NCBI RefSeq assembly: GCF_001029435.1
Contig: NZ_LDOV01000010.1
Span: forward strand, 434,001 to 498,000
Reading direction: 5' to 3'
Origin: Photobacterium aphoticum
Lineage (GTDB): Bacteria; Pseudomonadota; Gammaproteobacteria; Enterobacterales; Vibrionaceae
Length of the DNA stretch: 64,000 bases
Position numbers and translations under genes: made by a program. Positions 34,692 to 43,910 of this stretch are shown here, in pieces (within the stretch, counting starts at the first letter, position 1; every line of letters starts with the position of its first letter). The notes below the pieces were generated by a model, which was given only the letters and a program-made list of their open reading frames with translations, had not been told where the DNA came from and searched no databases.

Positions 34692-36458
34692 ATGACAACA
34701 CATCGCCCCGCGAAAATCACGATTGCTCACATTAATGACACGCATTCACACTTTGAGCCTTCTTCGATCTCATTGCAGCTTCCGAACGAAGTGTTAAATG
34801 CGGATATGTCTGTGTTTGCCAGTTGTGGTGGTTTTTCGCGCGTCTCATCTGCCGTTAAAGATGTAAAAAGGCAGGCTCACTTAAAAGACCGTGAGTTTAT
34901 GTTTGTACATGGGGGGGATTGTTTTCAAGGGACATTATATTTCTCACTCTATAAAGGGGTCGCTAATGCCCATCTACTGAATGCGATTGGTGTAGAAGCC
35001 ATGGCATTGGGTAATCATGAATTAGACATGGGTAATGGCATTGTGGCTGATTTTATGGATCAGGCGCATTTTCCATTGCTTGCCGGAAATTGGGATTTAT
35101 CCAACGAAAACCCGCATAAACCGAATCCTTTGGCGCCGAAGAACAATGTACTGGCTTATGATGCCGAACTCGGCCATGCACGTTATTTGGTCAAAGATGT
35201 TGATGGTGAACCAGTTGCGCTGTTTGGTTTAGCCATTGAGAACATGGCAGGCATTGCCAACCCGGATCCTGATACCACATTTCGAAATGTGGTGGATGTA
35301 GCAACAAGTACGATTGCAGCCCTTCATGAAGCGGGTATCAATAAGATCATTGTGCTGAGTCACCTTGGTTATGATCGCGATCTGGAATTAGCCGAAACGG
35401 TATCCGGCATCGGTGCCATTATTGGCGGACATACCCATACCATGCTGGGGGATTTTAGTCGTATTGGTTACGGTGTCACGGATGAATACCCTTATCTGGT
35501 TGAAAAAACACAGACTTACGTGGTGCAAGCCGGTTGTAATGCATTAGCGTTAGGTCAGCTTGAGATTGACTTCAATGCAGACGGTTCTGTTGCATCGGCA
35601 AGTGGCATTAATCAATTATTGCTAGGTCGTCAATTTACGCTAGATGCCAGTCGTAGCGAGCACCTGGACGAATCCAGTCACGAATCCGTGAAGCAATATT
35701 TGTTGCAAGAGCCGTCGGTACGCTTTTGTATTAAAGATCCGTTGATTGAAAATCTGCTGAACGAACATTATCGTCCGGCAGTGCGTCAACTTCAGACCCA
35801 GCATGTTGCGACCATTACAGAACCGTTGCGTCATACGCGTATTCCTGATGCAAAAGGCGGTAGTCAAATTGCGCCGCTGGTGGTTGATAGCTTTGTTTGG
35901 CAAGCGCGTCAGCAAGGTGTGCCCGTGGATTTCGGTATCCATAATGCCGGTGGTGTGCGTGCTTCGTTGCATCAAGGGCCCATTACGTCAGCGGACATTG
36001 CTGGCCGATTGTTGCCGTTTGCTATTGGTCTAATGACGTATGAAGTCACCGGCAAGCAAATTCGCTTGGCGTTAGAAGGGGCTATCAATAACGCCATTGA
36101 TAATGGTGTGGAAGGGACGGGCAGTGGTAGCTTCCCCTATACCTCACACCTTCGATACACCTATGAATGTTGTGCAAAAGCAGGACTGCGTATTCAACAC
36201 CTTCAGCTAAAACGTGGCGATGCGTGGGAAGATGTTGACGATACAGCAATGTATGTGTCGGTATCATCCGGCTATACCGCAACCGGTAAAGAAGGGTATG
36301 ACGCCTTACTGGATGAGACGAAAGAGCCTGTTGCTTTGAATGTGACGATGGCGGAAGCCTTTGAAGGGTTTGCCCGCTTTTATGGAGAATTGTCTGCACC
36401 CACCGAATCGCTGGTGGATTATCACCCGTGTGAATGTGGCCATGAACACGTAGCCTGA
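34692..36458 (+). CDS. Bifunctional metallophosphatase/5'-nucleotidase without a signal peptide
   Basis: A 588-residue two-domain enzyme of the UshA/CpdB superfamily. The N-terminal calcineurin-like metallophosphatase domain shows INDTHSHFEP, HGGDCFQG, GNHELD, LSHLGYDRD and GGHTHTM, giving the full dinuclear metal site. The C-terminal nucleotidase domain has FGIHNAGGVRASL and a YTATGKEGYDAL substrate loop. Relatives dephosphorylate nucleotides outside the cytoplasm. Unusually, this protein starts MTTHRPAKITIAHINDTHS, with the catalytic domain right at the start and no signal sequence, so it may act in the cytoplasm. The end is Cys/His-rich (HPCECGHEH). Monocistronic with a terminator. Confidence 0.9.
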   Translation: MTTHRPAKITIAHINDTHSHFEPSSISLQLPNEVLNADMSVFASCGGFSRVSSAVKDVKRQAHLKDREFMFVHGGDCFQGTLYFSLYKGVANAHLLNAIGVEAMALGNHELDMGNGIVADFMDQAHFPLLAGNWDLSNENPHKPNPLAPKNNVLAYDAELGHARYLVKDVDGEPVALFGLAIENMAGIANPDPDTTFRNVVDVATSTIAALHEAGINKIIVLSHLGYDRDLELAETVSGIGAIIGGHTHTMLGDFSRIGYGVTDEYPYLVEKTQTYVVQAGCNALALGQLEIDFNADGSVASASGINQLLLGRQFTLDASRSEHLDESSHESVKQYLLQEPSVRFCIKDPLIENLLNEHYRPAVRQLQTQHVATITEPLRHTRIPDAKGGSQIAPLVVDSFVWQARQQGVPVDFGIHNAGGVRASLHQGPITSADIAGRLLPFAIGLMTYEVTGKQIRLALEGAINNAIDNGVEGTGSGSFPYTSHLRYTYECCAKAGLRIQHLQLKRGDAWEDVDDTAMYVSVSSGYTATGKEGYDALLDETKEPVALNVTMAEAFEGFARFYGELSAPTESLVDYHPCECGHEHVA

Positions 36459-36530
36459 ACACACAATCAATAATCGACGTGGAATAAAGCAAAGTTATGC
36501 TATTTCACCTCGTATTATGCTGATTAAAAG

Positions 36531-36555
36531 CCGAATCTCAGGATTCGGTTTTTTT
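36531..36555 (+). terminator. Terminator after the 5'-nucleotidase gene
   Basis: CCGAATC / GATTCGG stem with a 4-nt loop followed by seven T. Confidence 0.85.
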
Positions 36556-36749
36556 ATGCCCATAACGTGTGTCAGTGTTATATCCATGAACCTGTGATGG
36601 CCTATTGTTATCTGTAGAGGGTATATATTTTCCTGCTTACAGTGCGGCACAAAATAAATAACAAAAATAGCAATAAATATATTAAAGGGATGTGCTTGTG
36701 TGACGATACAAGAAATACCGTTATTTCAACAAAGGAAGAGGGACAGAGG

Positions 36750-36836
36750 ATGACCAGAGATTGGACAGATATGGCAGTTGTTGTCGCATGGGTTGCGGCA
36801 TGGAGTTTGTTAATTTACTTAATGCCAGCGATTTAA
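36750..36836 (+). CDS. Small membrane peptide, 28 aa
   Basis: ATG at 36750 with a purine-rich GGAAGAGGG about 8 bases upstream opens a 28-codon frame: MTRDWTDMAVVVAWVAAWSLLIYLM then PAI. It would be a single transmembrane helix with three Trp. The frame is open for 36 more codons upstream but only the last part looks protein-like. I do not recognise it. It could be a small membrane-complex subunit or chance. Confidence 0.4.
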   Translation: MTRDWTDMAVVVAWVAAWSLLIYLMPAI

Positions 36837-37054
36837 TGCTTCAGGTGTATGAAAAGGGAACGCTAATAAAGTCAGGCGTTAAGACGATGTATTTCATTCA
36901 TAACGATACGATGCATTTAGCTTCAAAAATTTCCGCTACGAGACGGTTAGCGTCAATATTCGAATTTGCCTTTTCAGCGACAGACGGATAAACCGGTGAC
37001 AGTTTCGCTGAAAAGGCAATGTCTATTTACGCGTAAACGCCAAACTAAGCCTGA

Positions 37055-37732
37055 TTAAGCCGTTAGGGCTTCAGAAGCTTCGCTGTTTGCCACTTCTTTC
37101 GCTAAACGGTATGCCGCTAAATCTTCAATGGTCAGTACAGGCATGTTGTGTACCTTACCGAATTCAATCACTTCTGGCAGGCGAGCCATGGTACCGTCTG
37201 GGTTAGTCAATTCACACAATACGCCGTAAGGCTTCAGACCCGCCAGACGCATCAGATCGATAGTCGCTTCAGTATGACCACGACGAGCCAACACGCCATC
37301 TGGATTCGCTTTCAGCGGGAATACGTGACCTGGACGGCAGATATCAGACGGTTTCGCATCATCCGCAATGGCGGCTTTGATAGTAGTAACACGGTCAGCG
37401 GCAGATACACCGGTTGTTACGCCGTGTGCTGCTTCAATCGTAACGGTAAAGCCCGTTTGGTTAGCACTGGTGTTGTTCTCTACCATCATTGGTAGCTCAA
37501 GTTGTTCAACACGCTCATCGGTCAGGCAAAGACACACGATGCCTGAACATTCACGGATCATCAGTGCCATTTGTTCTGCAGTCAGTGTTTCTGCGGCGTA
37601 AATGATGTCACCTTCGTTTTCGCGGTCTTCGTCATCAACAACCAATACGCCTTGGCCGCGACGAATAGCATCAAGACCCGCTTCAACGCGCTCAAATGGG
37701 GTACCGTAAGGGGTAAGTAGAGACTGATTCAT
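37055..37732 (-). CDS. ribB: 3,4-dihydroxy-2-butanone-4-phosphate synthase RibB
   Basis: A 225-residue enzyme of riboflavin synthesis that converts ribulose 5-phosphate to dihydroxybutanone phosphate and formate. It is the single-domain RibB form, without a GTP cyclohydrolase II fusion. Hallmarks: [17 protein letters not shown] (acidic metal loop), [26 protein letters not shown] and [19 protein letters not shown] at 37732 is preceded by GGAG at 9 bases; the TTG five codons upstream would overlap that site. Expression is controlled by the FMN riboswitch about 260 bases upstream on the same strand. Confidence 0.96.
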   Translation of the reverse strand: MNQSLLTPYGTPFERVEAGLDAIRRGQGVLVVDDEDRENEGDIIYAAETLTAEQMALMIRECSGIVCLCLTDERVEQLELPMMVENNTSANQTGFTVTIEAAHGVTTGVSAADRVTTIKAAIADDAKPSDICRPGHVFPLKANPDGVLARRGHTEATIDLMRLAGLKPYGVLCELTNPDGTMARLPEVIEFGKVHNMPVLTIEDLAAYRLAKEVANSEASEALTA

Positions 37733-37989
37733 GGTAAGAAACTCCAAATAATAAAAAATTACCAGAATCAGGGCATGGAAAGTCAGTGAAGCAAAACACA
37801 GGCGAACGCGCCCGTATTTCTACGTGGTTTGTTCGTGCGAAAGCCGATCTGTGCGTATAAAACGCGTACAGCAACACAGTGCCTAGCAATACTCCGTAGA
37901 GTGCAGCAGCCTCATCATGTCATCAGCATTTACGCGCCATTGATATTGTTCAGGCGATCGTAAAAACGCACGTTGATATAACGTTACTT

Positions 37990-38170
37990 TACTGAAATCC
38001 TCTTTCATCCGGACTATGACCGTCGGCTCTGGAATAGGTATGTAAGGGCTACATACGGCACCAGATCTGCTGACCTTACTCGCCTGAAATCAGGTTGAAT
38101 AAGCGCTCGCGGGCTTTCTTCACAAGAAGATCACCGCCGGTGGGGAATTTCGCCCCGCCCTGAGAATTCA
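37990..38170 (-). promoter_or_regulatory. FMN riboswitch (RFN element) for ribB
   Basis: Read on the minus strand, the classic RFN conserved blocks appear in order: TCAGGGCGGGGCGAAATTCC, CCACCGGCGGTGATC, AGCCCGCGAGCGC, GTCAGCAGATCTGGTG, CCGACGGTCATAGTCCGGAT. FMN binding should shut down ribB. Further down the leader, at 37768-37774, the minus strand reads GCCCTGA, exactly complementary to the TCAGGGC that opens the aptamer. This is a candidate switching helix. Confidence 0.95.
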
Positions 38171-38276
38171 TAGCGAATATAGAGAAACTACTGACAGGGT
38201 GCAAGATAAACCGATGATTTGCCCACGATAGTTTGATGTTCGTAGGCAATTGCTAAGTAATTGATGAATAAATCAA

Positions 38277-39209
38277 CTAACTGCTAACGGCATTGTGCTT
38301 TGCCTGAGTGTGGCGGCTTATTGCCCGTACTAACAGCGGCAGCGCATAGGTCGGCAACTGAATCGCAGCCAGCAAAATGAGGTAATCGGGGCCTAAATAA
38401 CTGCCCGCGACGGTATAGGTGAGCAGTACATTGCGATTAGCTGAGGTGATTGCCGCCAGTAGTCCTGCGTTGAGGCTCTGAGAGCGATAAAGCAAATAGC
38501 CCACAAGGAAAAACAGCAGTGATAATGCCGTTGCTAACAATAAGTAGAGCATGGCCTGTGACAAGCTGACATTAAATGTGTCGCGGAACGGCCCAATTAA
38601 ACCAAAGGGAAAAGCAAACACCAGCACAATGGTGACAGACGATAAGCGCTGATGGATCGATTGCAGTGTCGATGAAGGGGTGAATCGATAAACCAGGGCA
38701 GAAATACCCATTGGCCCGACAATAAAAATGAGTAAGCGCAATACATACTCTTGTAGATTGAGCGTGAAGTGGTCATCCTGAAACACAAGCAAATTGACAT
38801 ACAACACGGCAGGCATGATCAAGGTGGTGGCAATGGTCATCGCCATGGCTTTGAGAGGGTCTAACCCCACAGAACGGGCAATCGCTGGAGTGGCAAATAA
38901 CGATCCTGTCGCCGCGACGCCGGCAATCCCTAACGTTAATGACGCTGAAGCACCCAATAACGTGGCCATAGCGGTACTCATAAGGGTGAGCCCAGCACTG
39001 TGTAGCAGCGCGTAGATCCAAACTGAAGGGCGTTGAAGCGCTTTTATTAAAGCTTGTTGCTGCATACCCAATAAGGTGAAGAGCATCAAGAAGAACAAGA
39101 TATAAGGCAAATAGGGGAAAAGTGCCGCAGAGGCAGTGGGAAACATAAACCCTAATACCCCCGCCAGCATTAACAATGCGGCGGAATGTCGCTGAATAAA
39201 TCCCTGCAT
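38277..39209 (-). CDS. BASS (bile acid:sodium symporter)-like transporter
   Basis: A 310-residue inner-membrane protein with about ten hydrophobic helices. The inverted-repeat pattern and the C-terminal SANRNVLLTYTVAGSYLGPDYLILLAAIQLP resemble the BASS superfamily, whose members couple sodium to uptake of bile acids, keto acids or vitamins. I place the start at ATG 39209, which has GGAGC 7 bases upstream; the TTG at 39233 is less likely. It lies downstream of nothing obvious and on the same strand as ribB. Related AEC or arsenite transporters are alternatives. Confidence 0.7.
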   Translation of the reverse strand: MQGFIQRHSAALLMLAGVLGFMFPTASAALFPYLPYILFFLMLFTLLGMQQQALIKALQRPSVWIYALLHSAGLTLMSTAMATLLGASASLTLGIAGVAATGSLFATPAIARSVGLDPLKAMAMTIATTLIMPAVLYVNLLVFQDDHFTLNLQEYVLRLLIFIVGPMGISALVYRFTPSSTLQSIHQRLSSVTIVLVFAFPFGLIGPFRDTFNVSLSQAMLYLLLATALSLLFFLVGYLLYRSQSLNAGLLAAITSANRNVLLTYTVAGSYLGPDYLILLAAIQLPTYALPLLVRAISRHTQAKHNAVSS

Positions 39210-39494
39210 GATATTGCTCCATGACCGTGACAATCACTCACTTATCTGTTGCGTCATTGTTAATCACGTTAATAAGAAATGCAACGATGAAAAGCTATGC
39301 GCGCAAATGGGACTATTTGCTTGTTTAGTCGCAATAAATGAATGGAATGGTGTCGCAGAATAAACGGGTTTTACACTTGTTTAACACATTATAAAAACTA
39401 ATAGTGTAAGTTGAATATTTGTCTGTTTTGGCTGTTAAATGAACAGGTTAGAATGTCCCCATTGAAATAAAATTGACAACATTGAGAGGCAATC

Positions 39495-39689
39495 ATGGCA
39501 CAGGCAATGAATTTTGACACCTTAGCTGAGCAAACCACCGCTTTGGACAAAAAAGCCTATGCGGTTAACATCAAAGGATTGATTGCTCACGCATTAGACA
39601 TCTTCACTGGCAGCGCAAAACCCGCTAAACAATATAACGTGGCAGATTTACCGGTACACTTGCAAAAAGATATTGGTATCTATCGTTAA
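39495..39689 (+). CDS. Small DUF1127-like protein, 64 aa
   Basis: A 64-residue protein. The C-terminal NVADLPVHLQKDIGIYR matches the end pattern of DUF1127/YjiS proteins (a short helix followed by a conserved DIG-x-R). Proteins of this type are small, often basic, and some bind RNA or affect phosphate and motility regulation. TTGAGAGG stands 5 bases before the ATG. A terminator follows, so it is monocistronic. Upstream, TTACACT (39371) and AGTGTAA (39403) form a spaced inverted repeat. Confidence 0.7.
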   Translation: MAQAMNFDTLAEQTTALDKKAYAVNIKGLIAHALDIFTGSAKPAKQYNVADLPVHLQKDIGIYR

Positions 39690-39721
39690 TATTGTCGACT
39701 AACGCACGAAAAGTACACATG

Positions 39722-39747
39722 AAAACGCTGGCTCAGGCCAGCGTTTT
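39722..39747 (+). terminator. Terminator after the DUF1127-like gene
   Basis: 10-bp stem AAAACGCTGG / CCAGCGTTTT with a 6-nt loop; the T-tract is short, and the shape would work in both directions. Confidence 0.7.
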
Positions 39748-39915
39748 GCGTTTATGCTGGCGGAATAACGCAATGACCTTTACGTAAAGGGCAGGCAATA
39801 GCACTTTTTCGATGAATCACCAATTTTTTTAAGCAGTTAACACACATTTCAACTTGTTTGTCACACAATGTCGTGATACTGATAAGGCATAAACATTTGT
39901 TTGGAGATTTTGGAC

Positions 39916-40197
39916 GTGGGCTTTTTTTCAAAACTGTTTGGATTAAATAAATCAGCCTCTCATCAGCCCGCTGTTGAGCCTGTCGAATACAAAGGATATT
40001 TGATTTATCCGGAGCCAAAAGCTGAAGGTGGACAGTACCGCATTGCAGGGCGAATCTGTAAAGACATTGATGGGGAAACGCAGACCCATGTCTTTATTCG
40101 TTCTGATCTGATGGGTTCAAAGGCTGATGCCGAAACCTTCATGGTAAATAAAGCCCAAATGTTTATCGATCAAAACGGCGACAGCATGTTCCGTTAA
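39916..40197 (+). CDS. HlyU family (PF10115) protein, 93 aa
   Basis: A 93-residue protein (starts VGFFSKLFGLNKS; core EYKGYLIYPEPKAEGGQYRIAG in part, RICKDIDGETQTHVFIRSD, ending DQNGDSMFR) that fits Pfam HlyU, PF10115. The family name is taken from a haemolysin activator, but this family is distinct from the ArsR-type HlyU of V. cholerae, and direct DNA binding is not evident here: there is no helix-turn-helix. GTG at 39916 is chosen because GGAG lies 9 bases upstream. Confidence 0.75.
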   Translation: MGFFSKLFGLNKSASHQPAVEPVEYKGYLIYPEPKAEGGQYRIAGRICKDIDGETQTHVFIRSDLMGSKADAETFMVNKAQMFIDQNGDSMFR

Positions 40198-40682
40198 TGT
40201 GTTTTATTCCCTTCATGCACGCTTGCTGGTATTACATCGCAGAGTGGCGTGGAGGGAAGAATGATGTCCACCCTTTAAATATTGGATTGAAAGGGTGGAA
40301 AAAGAGGACGCCGCGCAAAGGTGCGGGAATTCATCAAGGAATGATGATTTCTTCTGGCTTGAATAGCCACATTTCATCTCTTTTCCTTACTGCATGAATA
40401 GACAATCCGCTATTAAAAATGACAAGAAACGCTGTTTTGTCAGGTATGGGGCGTGTTACCCATGTTATTGACCTGATTGAAGCTAGCACCTTCATTTTTA
40501 AAGTGGTTTGACCTCTGTCCACGGGTTACAGACGTTATTTTCTTACCGTTAGAAGGTAACATTTGTTGCATAAAATGGCGCGCAAATCGGTAATTTTTGT
40601 TTTTTTCCTACAAAATGCTTGATATTGCGCGATGGGTTGGATAAAAAATTGTTACTTATTTGCCACAATTTAGGGAATAACA
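40198..40682. other. 485-base gap before pntA
   Basis: It contains a perfect 9-bp inverted repeat CCACCCTTT (40268-40276) / AAAGGGTGG (40290-40298), not followed by T in either direction, so not a normal terminator. A minus-strand frame at 40334-40522 has no ribosome site. The AT-rich final 120 bases should hold the pntAB promoter. Confidence 0.5.
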
Positions 40683-42242
40683 ATGCAAATCGGTGTGCCT
40701 AAGGAAATACTCGCCCATGAAACGCGAGTGGCTGCGACGCCTAAAACGGTGGAGCAGTTATTAAAAATGGGGTTCAGTGTTGCAGTTGAAACCAATGCCG
40801 GTATCGGTGCAAGTTTTGACGATGCTGCGTATGAAGCGGCTGGTGCAACAGTGGTTAGTCAAGAAGACGTTTGGTCATCAGATATTATCTTCAAGGTTAA
40901 TGCACCTATTGTGTGTGAAAAAACCGGCGTTGATGAATTTGAATTGATCAAAGAAGGGGCAAGCCTGATTAGCTTTATTTGGCCTGCACAAAACCCGGAA
41001 TTACTGGAAAAACTATCCAGTAAGAACATTAACGTTATGGCCATGGATTCTGTTCCGCGTATTTCCCGTGCGCAGGCGCTGGATGCACTGAGCTCAATGG
41101 CAAATATTGCAGGTTACCGTGCTGTTGTTGAAGCTGCCCATGAATTTGGTCGTTTCTTCACAGGGCAAATCACGGCTGCGGGTAAAGTACCGCCAGCGAA
41201 AGTGATGGTTGCCGGTGCCGGTGTTGCTGGTTTGGCAGCGATCGGTGCAGCAGGTAGCTTAGGCGCTATCGTTCGCGCATTTGACGTACGTCCTGAAGTA
41301 AAAGAGCAGGTCGAGTCAATGGGCGCTGAATTCCTTGAAGTCGACTTTAAAGAAGACACCTCTACCGGTGACGGTTATGCAAAAGAGATGTCTGATGAAT
41401 TCAACAAAGCAGCAGAGCGTCTATACGCGAAGCAAGCAAAAGATGTCGACATCATCATCACAACCGCGCTTATTCCAGGGCGTCCAGCACCAAAACTGAT
41501 CACCAAAGAAATGGTTGACTCAATGAAGTCAGGCAGCGTGATCGTTGACTTGGCAGCGGCAAACGGCGGTAACTGTGCGTACACAGAAGCTGACAAAGTC
41601 GTGACAACGCCAAACGGTGTGAAGATCATCGGTTACACCGACATGGTTGGTCGTCTTCCGACCCAATCTTCTCAGCTTTACGGTACAAACCTTGTTAACT
41701 TGATGAAACTGCTCTGCAAAGAGAAAGACGGTAACATCGACATCGACTTTGATGATGAAGTACTTCGCGGCCTGACCGTGATCAAAGAAGGTGAAGTGAC
41801 TTGGCCTGCGCCACCAATCAAAGTATCTGCGCAACCACAAGCTCAGCCTAAAGCACAAGCTGCTGAAAAAGTAGAGAAAGTGGAAGAACCAACATCACCG
41901 GTGAAAAAAGTCGCAGGTCTGGCTGTTGCCGTTGGTGCATTTGCTTGGGTTGCATCGGTTGCACCTGCTGCCTTCCTTTCACACTTCACCGTATTCGTAC
42001 TGGCTTGTGTGATTGGCTACTACGTTGTTTGGAACGTGACACACGCGCTTCACACACCACTTATGTCCGTAACGAATGCTATCTCAGGCATTATCGTTGT
42101 GGGTGCTCTTTTGCAAATCGGTCATGGCAATGGGGTAGTTTCATTCCTTGCGTTTATTGCCGTTCTTATTGCGAGCATCAATATTTTCGGTGGTTTCACA
42201 GTGACCAAGCGCATGCTTGAAATGTTCCGTAGAGATAAGTAG
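40683..42242 (+). CDS. pntA: NAD(P) transhydrogenase subunit alpha PntA
   Basis: A 519-residue subunit of the proton-pumping transhydrogenase that moves hydride between NADH and NADP+ and so supplies NADPH. The N-terminal NAD-binding domain I opens [20 protein letters not shown] and carries the dinucleotide loop [20 protein letters not shown] and [17 protein letters not shown] linker rich in Ala, Gln, Lys and Glu (about 380-405) leads to the membrane part (from about 410) with four helices. The length equals that of E. coli PntA. It is followed by pntB after 12 bases. Confidence 0.97.
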   Translation: MQIGVPKEILAHETRVAATPKTVEQLLKMGFSVAVETNAGIGASFDDAAYEAAGATVVSQEDVWSSDIIFKVNAPIVCEKTGVDEFELIKEGASLISFIWPAQNPELLEKLSSKNINVMAMDSVPRISRAQALDALSSMANIAGYRAVVEAAHEFGRFFTGQITAAGKVPPAKVMVAGAGVAGLAAIGAAGSLGAIVRAFDVRPEVKEQVESMGAEFLEVDFKEDTSTGDGYAKEMSDEFNKAAERLYAKQAKDVDIIITTALIPGRPAPKLITKEMVDSMKSGSVIVDLAAANGGNCAYTEADKVVTTPNGVKIIGYTDMVGRLPTQSSQLYGTNLVNLMKLLCKEKDGNIDIDFDDEVLRGLTVIKEGEVTWPAPPIKVSAQPQAQPKAQAAEKVEKVEEPTSPVKKVAGLAVAVGAFAWVASVAPAAFLSHFTVFVLACVIGYYVVWNVTHALHTPLMSVTNAISGIIVVGALLQIGHGNGVVSFLAFIAVLIASINIFGGFTVTKRMLEMFRRDK

Positions 42243-42254
42243 GAGTAGGCAATA

Positions 42255-43652
42255 ATGTCTGAAGGTTTAACACAAGCGGCATATATTGTAGCTGCCCTCT
42301 TTTTCATCTTGAGCTTGGCAGGTCTGTCAAAGCAAGAGTCTGCACGTACAGGTAACTATTTCGGTATTGCCGGTATGACCATTGCGCTTATCGCGACCAT
42401 TTTTGGTCCTGAAGCACAAGGTATTACTTGGATTATCGTGGCGATGGTCATCGGTGGCAGCATCGGTATTTACTACGCAAAACGTGTAGAAATGACTGAA
42501 ATGCCAGAACTGGTTGCCATTCTTCACAGCTTCGTAGGTCTAGCTGCGGTACTTGTTGGTTACAACAGTTTCATCGAGCCACCTGCAATGGGACTGGCTA
42601 ACCCTGCTGATCTGCATGCAGAGCATGTGATTCACATGGTTGAAGTGTTCCTGGGTGTCTTCATCGGTGCAGTGACCTTTACCGGTTCTATCGTTGCATT
42701 CGGTAAACTACGCGGTGTCATTTCATCGTCTGCATTGAACATTCCACACAAACACAAGTGGAACCTTGCTGCGATTGTTATCTCTACAATCCTGATGATT
42801 TACTTCGTGAAAGTAGACGGCAGCATGTTTGCTTTGATCGTGATGACGCTGATTGCATTGGTATTTGGTTACCACTTGGTGGCTTCTATCGGTGGTGCGG
42901 ACATGCCAGTGGTTGTTTCAATGCTGAACTCTTACTCAGGTTGGGCAGCGGCAGCAGCGGGCTTCATGTTGGCAAACGACCTGTTGATCGTAACGGGTGC
43001 GTTGGTAGGTTCTTCGGGTGCGATTCTGTCTTACATCATGTGTAAAGCCATGAACCGTTCTTTCGTTAGCGTTATCGCCGGTGGTTTCGGTAATGATGTC
43101 TCAGCATCATCGTCTGATGAAGAGCAGGGCGAGCACCAAGAAGCGTCTGCGGAAGAAGTCGCTGAAATGCTGAAAGATGCACGTTCAGTGGTGATCACTC
43201 CGGGATACGGCATGGCGGTTGCGCAAGCTCAGTACCCAGTTCATGAAATCACTGACAGATTGCGTCAACAAGGTGTTGAAGTGCGCTTTGGTATCCACCC
43301 AGTTGCGGGTCGTCTACCTGGTCACATGAACGTACTGTTGGCTGAAGCAAAAGTACCGTACGACATCGTATTGGAAATGGACGAAATCAACGACGATTTC
43401 CCACAAACTGACGTTGTACTGGTTATTGGTGCGAACGACACCGTTAACCCAGCGGCAATGGAAGATCCAAACAGTCCAATCGCGGGCATGCCAGTACTGG
43501 AAGTGTGGAATGCGAAACACGTTATCGTGTTCAAGCGTTCTATGAACACCGGTTATGCGGGCGTACAGAACCCATTGTTCTTCAAAGAAAACTCGCAAAT
43601 GCTATTTGGTGATGCGAAGGAATCTTGTAACAAGATCCTGGAACACCTATAA
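42255..43652 (+). CDS. pntB: NAD(P) transhydrogenase subunit beta PntB
   Basis: A 465-residue partner of PntA. The first 260 or so residues form the membrane domain with its proton channel; [15 protein letters not shown] and the conserved His in [18 protein letters not shown] are visible. The C-terminal domain III binds [37 protein letters not shown] and [12 protein letters not shown]. It forms one operon with pntA, closed by a terminator. Confidence 0.97.
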   Translation: MSEGLTQAAYIVAALFFILSLAGLSKQESARTGNYFGIAGMTIALIATIFGPEAQGITWIIVAMVIGGSIGIYYAKRVEMTEMPELVAILHSFVGLAAVLVGYNSFIEPPAMGLANPADLHAEHVIHMVEVFLGVFIGAVTFTGSIVAFGKLRGVISSSALNIPHKHKWNLAAIVISTILMIYFVKVDGSMFALIVMTLIALVFGYHLVASIGGADMPVVVSMLNSYSGWAAAAAGFMLANDLLIVTGALVGSSGAILSYIMCKAMNRSFVSVIAGGFGNDVSASSSDEEQGEHQEASAEEVAEMLKDARSVVITPGYGMAVAQAQYPVHEITDRLRQQGVEVRFGIHPVAGRLPGHMNVLLAEAKVPYDIVLEMDEINDDFPQTDVVLVIGANDTVNPAAMEDPNSPIAGMPVLEVWNAKHVIVFKRSMNTGYAGVQNPLFFKENSQMLFGDAKESCNKILEHL

Positions 43653-43671
43653 AATAGACACGCAGTATAGG

Positions 43672-43696
43672 AAAGGGAGCTTCGGCTCCCTTTTTT
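43672..43696 (+). terminator. Terminator of pntAB
   Basis: AAAGGGAGC / GCTCCCTTT stem closed by a TTCG tetraloop, followed by T-rich sequence. Confidence 0.92.
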
Positions 43697-43910
43697 CGTT
43701 TTGGTACATTCTGTTTGACCAATTTATAGTGTGAAGCAAAAGGGGATGGGCGTTTTGTATAAATTCAACGCAGATAACGATTTATCAGGGAGATAAGGCG
43801 GATCAATGTTAGGCTTATGGTGTTAACGCTTGATATTATTCGATTACTTAACAAGCAAGCGAATGACAGTTCCCTGACATAAGCGGCAAATTGAATGATA
43901 GACTGCAGCC

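Noticed and set aside
37692-37889. Minus-strand frame between the riboswitch and ribB
   Set aside because: Lies in the riboswitch leader, starts TTG with no ribosome site and overlaps the ribB start; best read as untranslated leader.
40334-40522. Minus-strand frame of 62 codons before pntA, partly protein-like
   Set aside because: Starts with GTG without a ribosome site, no terminator or neighbour, and no recognisable motif. It might be a relic.
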